Shown: positions 60,056-64,000 of the stretch, piece by piece
Layout of the letters: every line of letters begins with the position of its first letter
Numbering within the stretch: the first letter of the stretch is position 1
Source of the DNA: Rhizobium johnstonii 3841
GTDB lineage: Bacteria; Pseudomonadota; Alphaproteobacteria; Rhizobiales; Rhizobiaceae
Assembly (NCBI RefSeq): GCF_000009265.1
Contig: NC_008380.1
Span: 3,539,501 to 3,603,500 of the forward strand
Reading direction: 5' to 3'
DNA: 64,000 nucleotides
Made by a program: the position numbers and the translations under genes
Notes under the pieces: generated by a model
Database searches by the model: none
What the model was told of the DNA's origin: nothing
What the model saw: only the letters and a program-made list of their open reading frames with translations

Positions 60056-61915
60056 TCCGCCATGTCCGTGTCGCAGAAATTGTGGCCTTCCCTGCCCCTG
60101 CAACACCGCATCCGCCGGATGTGGTGGGCCTACGCCGTGCTCGCCCTCCTCGCTGTCGTCGCAAGCCTGTGGGCCAGCGGCGAGATCGGCCGGCACCGAG
60201 CGGAGGCTGCTCTCCAGGAACAGGCCCGCATGGATGCGAGGCTGAATGCGGCTTTGCTGCGCACGGTTCTCGAAAAATACCGGGCGCTTCCCTTCGTGCT
60301 GTCGCAGGACGCGGCACTCGCTGCCGCACTGGCGGGAAACGATGCCGGCGCGTTCGAGCGGCTCAGTCAGAAGCTGGAAAATTTGGCGGCGGGCACGAAG
60401 GCTGCCGTCATCTATGTCATCGACAAGGACGGCATGGCGGTTTCGGCCAGTAACTGGCGCGAACCGACGAGCTTCGTCGGCAATGACTATCGTTTCCGCG
60501 AGTATTTTCAGGGGGCGGTCGAACGAGGACAGGCCGAGCACTTCGCGCTCGGCACGGTCAGCAAGAAACCGGGTCTCTATATCTCCCAGCGGATTTCGGA
60601 CGGCAATAGCTTGCTGGGCGTCGTTGTGGTCAAGGTCGAATTCGACGACGTCGAGGCGGATTGGAATGCCTCGAACACCCCGTCCTATGTCGTTGACGAG
60701 CGCGGCATTGTCCTCATCACCAGTATTCCGTCATGGCGGTTCATGACGATCGGCCGGATCGCCGAGGACCGGCTGACGGCGATCCGCGAAAGCCTTCAAT
60801 TCGGCGATGCGCCGCTTCAACCCCTGCCGCTCGACATGGTTCGAAACCTCGGTGACGGGCTCGATGTCGTCGGGATCGTCATGCCCGGCGATGCCGGGAA
60901 AACCAGGTTTCTCGATGTCGCAACGTCGGTGCCGGCGACCGGCTGGCATTTGCAGCATCTCGTCGCACTCGGACCATCCGTCGATGCGGGGATTCGTGAA
61001 GCCCGCATGCTGGCATTGCTCATTCTCCTGCCGCTGCTGGCCGGAGCAGCCTTCCTGTTGCGCCGTCGCCATGTGATCACCCTGCGAATCTCCAGCGAAC
61101 AGCGGGCGCGGGAGGAACTGGAACGGCGCGTCGCCGAGCGGACGCTGGATCTCAGCCGGGCGCGGGACCGGCTGCAGGCTGAAATTGTCGGCCACAAGAG
61201 CACGGAGCAGAAATTGCAGGCCGTGCAACAGGATCTGGTGCAGGCCAACCGGCTGGCCATCCTGGGTCAGGTGGCAGCCGGCGTCGCCCATGAAATCAAC
61301 CAGCCGGTGGCAACCATTCGTGCCTATGCGGATAACGCCCGCACCTTCCTCGATCGCGGCCAGACGGCGCCTGCCGGCGAAAATCTCGAAAGCATCGCGG
61401 CGTTGACGGAGCGCATAGGTTCGATCACCGAGGAGCTGAAGACCTTTGCCCGCAAAGGCCGAGGCAGCGCCGAACCAACCGGATTGAAGGACGTCATCGA
61501 GGGCGCGGTGATGCTGTTACGTAGCCGGTTTGCCGGCCGCATGGATACGCTCGACATCGACCTGCCGCCCGCCGAACTGCAGGTGATGGGAAACCGGATC
61601 CGTCTCGAGCAGGTGCTGATCAACCTGCTTCAGAACGCCCTGGAGGCGGTGGCGCCGAAGGCCGGAGAGGGTCGCGTCGAGATCAGAACATCCACCGATG
61701 CAGGGATGGTAACGGTGACGGTCGCCGACAACGGTCCCGGCATCCCGCCGGAAATTCGCAAGGGCTTGTTCACGCCGTTCAACACCTCGAAGGAAAGCGG
61801 CCTCGGCCTTGGCCTGGTGATCTCCAAGGATATCGTCGGCGACTATGGCGGCCGGATGGAGGTTTTGAGCGACGGCGGCGGAACCCGGTTCATCGTTCAG
61901 CTAAGGAAGGCTTGA
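60047..61915 (+). CDS. dctB: C4-dicarboxylate sensor histidine kinase DctB
   Basis: This 622-residue sensor kinase matches the R. leguminosarum length. TM1 is MWWAYAVLALLAVVASLWAS near residue 27; a periplasmic PAS-like sensor fills about 50-315; TM2 is MLALLILLPLLAGAAFLLRR near 325. The H-box is GQVAAGVAHEINQPVATI with His415, the N-box is LLQNALEAV, and the G boxes are VADNGPGIPPE and GLGLGLVISKDI. It senses C4-dicarboxylates and phosphorylates DctD. ATG 60047 is used; ATG 60062 is an alternative that would free upstream site 2. Confidence 0.96.
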   Translation: MHKSAMSVSQKLWPSLPLQHRIRRMWWAYAVLALLAVVASLWASGEIGRHRAEAALQEQARMDARLNAALLRTVLEKYRALPFVLSQDAALAAALAGNDAGAFERLSQKLENLAAGTKAAVIYVIDKDGMAVSASNWREPTSFVGNDYRFREYFQGAVERGQAEHFALGTVSKKPGLYISQRISDGNSLLGVVVVKVEFDDVEADWNASNTPSYVVDERGIVLITSIPSWRFMTIGRIAEDRLTAIRESLQFGDAPLQPLPLDMVRNLGDGLDVVGIVMPGDAGKTRFLDVATSVPATGWHLQHLVALGPSVDAGIREARMLALLILLPLLAGAAFLLRRRHVITLRISSEQRAREELERRVAERTLDLSRARDRLQAEIVGHKSTEQKLQAVQQDLVQANRLAILGQVAAGVAHEINQPVATIRAYADNARTFLDRGQTAPAGENLESIAALTERIGSITEELKTFARKGRGSAEPTGLKDVIEGAVMLLRSRFAGRMDTLDIDLPPAELQVMGNRIRLEQVLINLLQNALEAVAPKAGEGRVEIRTSTDAGMVTVTVADNGPGIPPEIRKGLFTPFNTSKESGLGLGLVISKDIVGDYGGRMEVLSDGGGTRFIVQLRKA

Positions 61916-61919
61916 GATC

Positions 61920-63266
61920 ATGGAAACGCGGACCCCTGTTGCGCTGATCGACGACGACAAGGATCTGCGCCGCGCCACCGCGCAGACGCTCGAACTCGCC
62001 GGATTTTCCGTTTCCGCCTATGACGGTGCAAAAGCCGCGCTGGCAGACCTGCCGGCGGATTTTGCTGGCCCTATCGTCACCGATATCCGCATGCCGGAGA
62101 TCGACGGACTGCAACTCTTCGCCACCCTACAAGGCATGGATGCCGACCTGCCGGTGATCCTGATGACCGGCCACGGCGATATTCCCATGGCCGTTCAGGC
62201 GATCCAGGACGGCGCCTATGATTTCATCGCCAAGCCCTTCGCAGCCGATCGGCTCGTGCAGAGCGTGCGTCGCGCAAGCGAGAAGCGGCGGCTTGTTCTG
62301 GAAAACCGCATGCTGCGGAAGGCAGCCGAAGATGCGCAGGAGAACTTGCCGCTGATCGGCCAGACGCCCGTCATGGAAAACCTCAGAAACATTCTTCGCC
62401 ATATCGCCGATACCGACGTGGACGTGCTCGTCGCCGGCGAAACGGGCAGCGGCAAGGAAGTGGTCGCCCAGCTTCTGCATCAGTGGAGCCACCGCCGGAG
62501 AGGAAATTTTGTGGCGCTGAATTGTGGCGCCCTGCCCGAAACCGTCATCGAAAGCGAACTGTTCGGCCACGAGACCGGTGCCTTTACCGGCGCCCAGAAG
62601 CGCCGCACGGGCCGCATCGAACATGCAAGCGGCGGCACGCTTTTCCTCGACGAGATCGAAAGCATGCCAGCCGCCACCCAGGTCAAGATGCTGAGGGTGC
62701 TGGAGATGCGCGAGATCACGCCGCTTGGCACCAACGAGGTGCGTCCGGTCGATCTTCGCGTCGTCGCGGCTGCCAAGATCGACCTCGGAGATCCCTCGGT
62801 GCGCGGCGATTTTCGCGAGGATCTCTATTACAGGCTGAATGTCGTGACGATCTCCATTCCGCCGCTGAGAGAACGCCGCGACGATATTCCGCTGCTGTTT
62901 TCCCACTTCGCCGCTCGCGCCGCCGAGCGCTTCCGTCGCGATGTCCCGCCGCTTTCACCGGATGTGCGGCGGCATCTCGCCTCGCACACATGGCCGGGCA
63001 ATGTCCGCGAACTCTCGCATTATGCCGAACGCGTGGTGCTTGGCGTGGAAGGCGGTGGAACAGCAGCCGTCCCTTCGCAGCCGACGGATGCGACGCTTCC
63101 CGAACGGCTGGAGCGCTACGAGGCGGAGATCATTCGCGACGCGCTGTCGGCCAATGACGGCGACGTCCGCCGCACCATCGAGGCGCTCGGCATTCCGAGA
63201 AAGACGTTCTACGACAAACTCCAGCGCCACGGCATCAACCGGGGTGGCTATATCTCGCGCAAGTAA
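61920..63266 (+). CDS. dctD: sigma-54-dependent response regulator DctD
   Basis: This 448-residue regulator has a receiver with phospho-Asp at residue 55 (IVTDIRMPEIDG), an AAA+ domain with Walker A GETGSGKE, the sigma-54 contact loop GAFTGAQ and sensor-II region, and a C-terminal Fis-type helix-turn-helix (DGDVRRTIEALGIPRKTFYDKLQRHGI). Phosphorylated DctD hydrolyses ATP to open the dctA promoter. It starts 4 bp after dctB in the same operon, with a good ribosome site. Confidence 0.97.
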   Translation: METRTPVALIDDDKDLRRATAQTLELAGFSVSAYDGAKAALADLPADFAGPIVTDIRMPEIDGLQLFATLQGMDADLPVILMTGHGDIPMAVQAIQDGAYDFIAKPFAADRLVQSVRRASEKRRLVLENRMLRKAAEDAQENLPLIGQTPVMENLRNILRHIADTDVDVLVAGETGSGKEVVAQLLHQWSHRRRGNFVALNCGALPETVIESELFGHETGAFTGAQKRRTGRIEHASGGTLFLDEIESMPAATQVKMLRVLEMREITPLGTNEVRPVDLRVVAAAKIDLGDPSVRGDFREDLYYRLNVVTISIPPLRERRDDIPLLFSHFAARAAERFRRDVPPLSPDVRRHLASHTWPGNVRELSHYAERVVLGVEGGGTAAVPSQPTDATLPERLERYEAEIIRDALSANDGDVRRTIEALGIPRKTFYDKLQRHGINRGGYISRK

Positions 63267-63297
63267 TGGCGATGACGTTTGCTCTGCCGAAGTGGTG

Positions 63298-63765
63298 TTA
63301 GACTTCCACCAGCCCCAGCTTCTTCACTTGCCGGATCGTCAGCATGGTGCGCACGGTATCGACATGTTCGTTCGCTGTCAGCACCTCGATGACGAAATCC
63401 TGGAAGCGGGTGAGGTTCTCCGCGACGCAATGCAGCAGGAAATCGCTGTCGCCGGAGACCATCCAGGCCTGGCGCACCAGGGGCCATTCGGCGGTGGCGG
63501 CGGCGAAGGCCTTGAGATTGCCTTCCGACTGATGCTTGAGGCCGACCATGCAGAAAGCGACAAGGTCGAAGCCGAGCTTCGGGCTGTTCAGCATCGCGTG
63601 ATAGCCCTCGATGATGCCCGCTTCCTCGAGCTTGCGCACCCGGCGCAGGCAAGGCGGCGCCGAGATGCCGACGCGATCGGCAAGCTCCACATTGGTCATG
63701 CGGCCATCGGCCTGCAGCTCCCGGAGGATCTTTATGTCGATGACGTCGAGTTCCGCACGACCCAC
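63298..63765 (-). CDS. Lrp/AsnC family transcriptional regulator
   Basis: This 155-residue protein has an N-terminal helix-turn-helix (ELDVIDIKILRELQADGRMTNVELADRVGISAPPCLRRVRKLEEAG, shown in part) and a C-terminal RAM ligand domain (FCMVGLKHQSEGNLKAF, WMVSGDSDFLLHCVAENL, VRTMLTIRQVKK). The start is GTG 63765, seven bases after AAAGG; the longer open frame to 63951 adds unrelated sequence. It is divergent from the probable trxB. It is likely an amino-acid-responsive regulator, possibly of global type. Confidence 0.92.
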   Translation of the reverse strand: MGRAELDVIDIKILRELQADGRMTNVELADRVGISAPPCLRRVRKLEEAGIIEGYHAMLNSPKLGFDLVAFCMVGLKHQSEGNLKAFAAATAEWPLVRQAWMVSGDSDFLLHCVAENLTRFQDFVIEVLTANEHVDTVRTMLTIRQVKKLGLVEV

Positions 63766-63995
63766 ATCATTGCCTTTCTTTAATTCTCCGCGGGGAGCTT
63801 CTATATAAAGCCGCGGAATACGCAAGAAAGTTTCACGCCGATGACGGATTCTTGCACATCCGGGCGATTTGCCTTGTTGGTAACGCAAGGCTGCCCTTGA
63901 ATAAAAGCATTGGACGTTCATAAATGGCGCAGGGACGCGAAACGGCCGCAATCGCTATCTAGCCGCCGCCCTCCTGCCAGTCGAAAGGAAATGAC

Positions 63996-64000
63996 ATGCC
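63996..64000 (+). CDS. start of a plus-strand gene, probably thioredoxin reductase (partial)
   Basis: ATGCC at the right edge follows AAGGA at six bases, the layout of a real start codon. In rhizobia the gene next to this lrp is usually trxB, whose protein begins Met-Pro. Only two codons are visible, so the identity is inferred from neighbourhood alone. Confidence 0.35.

Overview
The window looks like chromosomal DNA of a fast-growing Rhizobium of the R. leguminosarum / R. etli group. The main reasons are the cinR-cinI-cinS quorum-sensing locus, the divergent dctA / dctBD C4-dicarboxylate system with its sigma-54 promoter and DctD-type sites, the greA-lpcC pair close to dct, an alpha-proteobacterial LexA box of the GTTC-N7-GTTC type, and rhizobial intergenic palindromic repeats. 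Almost all of it is ordinary GC-rich chromosomal sequence. One AT-richer accessory patch lies beside a tRNA gene at about 10.4-12.2 kb.

Layout. 0-3.4 kb: a polyamine-type ABC importer (ATPase and solute-binding protein, running off the left edge) divergent from a GntR/FCD regulator. 3.4-7.4 kb: small conserved proteins and a GH38-like (DUF5054) enzyme. 7.6-9.8 kb: cinR, cinI and cinS with several palindromes. 9.8-13.1 kb: a single-domain response regulator, a tRNA-Ile2(CAT), an IS21-type terminus remnant, two overlapping membrane/coiled-coil ORFs that may be one frameshifted gene, and two small convergent lipoproteins. 13.2-28.7 kb: housekeeping and accessory genes (GNAT, SIMPL, paired secreted proteins, YjbQ, HAD, DUF922, MFS, Crp/Fnr, DUF6894, DUF427, B3/B4, EamA, AraC, an APH(3')-like kinase, two DUF930 proteins), with two copies of a 34-bp-TIR MITE-like element. 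28.9-42.7 kb: rpoD, the kbl-tdh threonine-degradation genes, recQ and dnaG (coupled), yqeY and carA. 42.8-50 kb: efflux proteins (MATE, MFS), an aldo/keto reductase, a zinc peptidase and a membrane LytTR regulator. 50.2-57.2 kb: carB, an SOS-type operon of a radical SAM protein plus a DUF4130-UdgX fusion, and greA. 57.2-64 kb: lpcC, dctA, dctB, dctD, lrp and the first codons of a probable trxB.

How it fits together. CinI makes a long-chain acyl-homoserine lactone, CinR drives cinI, and CinS is the co-translated small regulator. A 16-bp motif CCCC-N-CAT-N-TG-N-GGGG precedes both cinR and cinI. DctB senses C4-dicarboxylates and phosphorylates DctD, which activates the sigma-54 promoter of dctA; this is the carbon supply route for nitrogen-fixing bacteroids. 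Kbl and Tdh convert threonine to glycine and acetyl-CoA. CarA and CarB make carbamoyl phosphate although their genes lie 7.7 kb apart. The most interesting module is the LexA-box-controlled radical SAM / UdgX operon. All start sites and functions are read from sequence alone; no database search was run.
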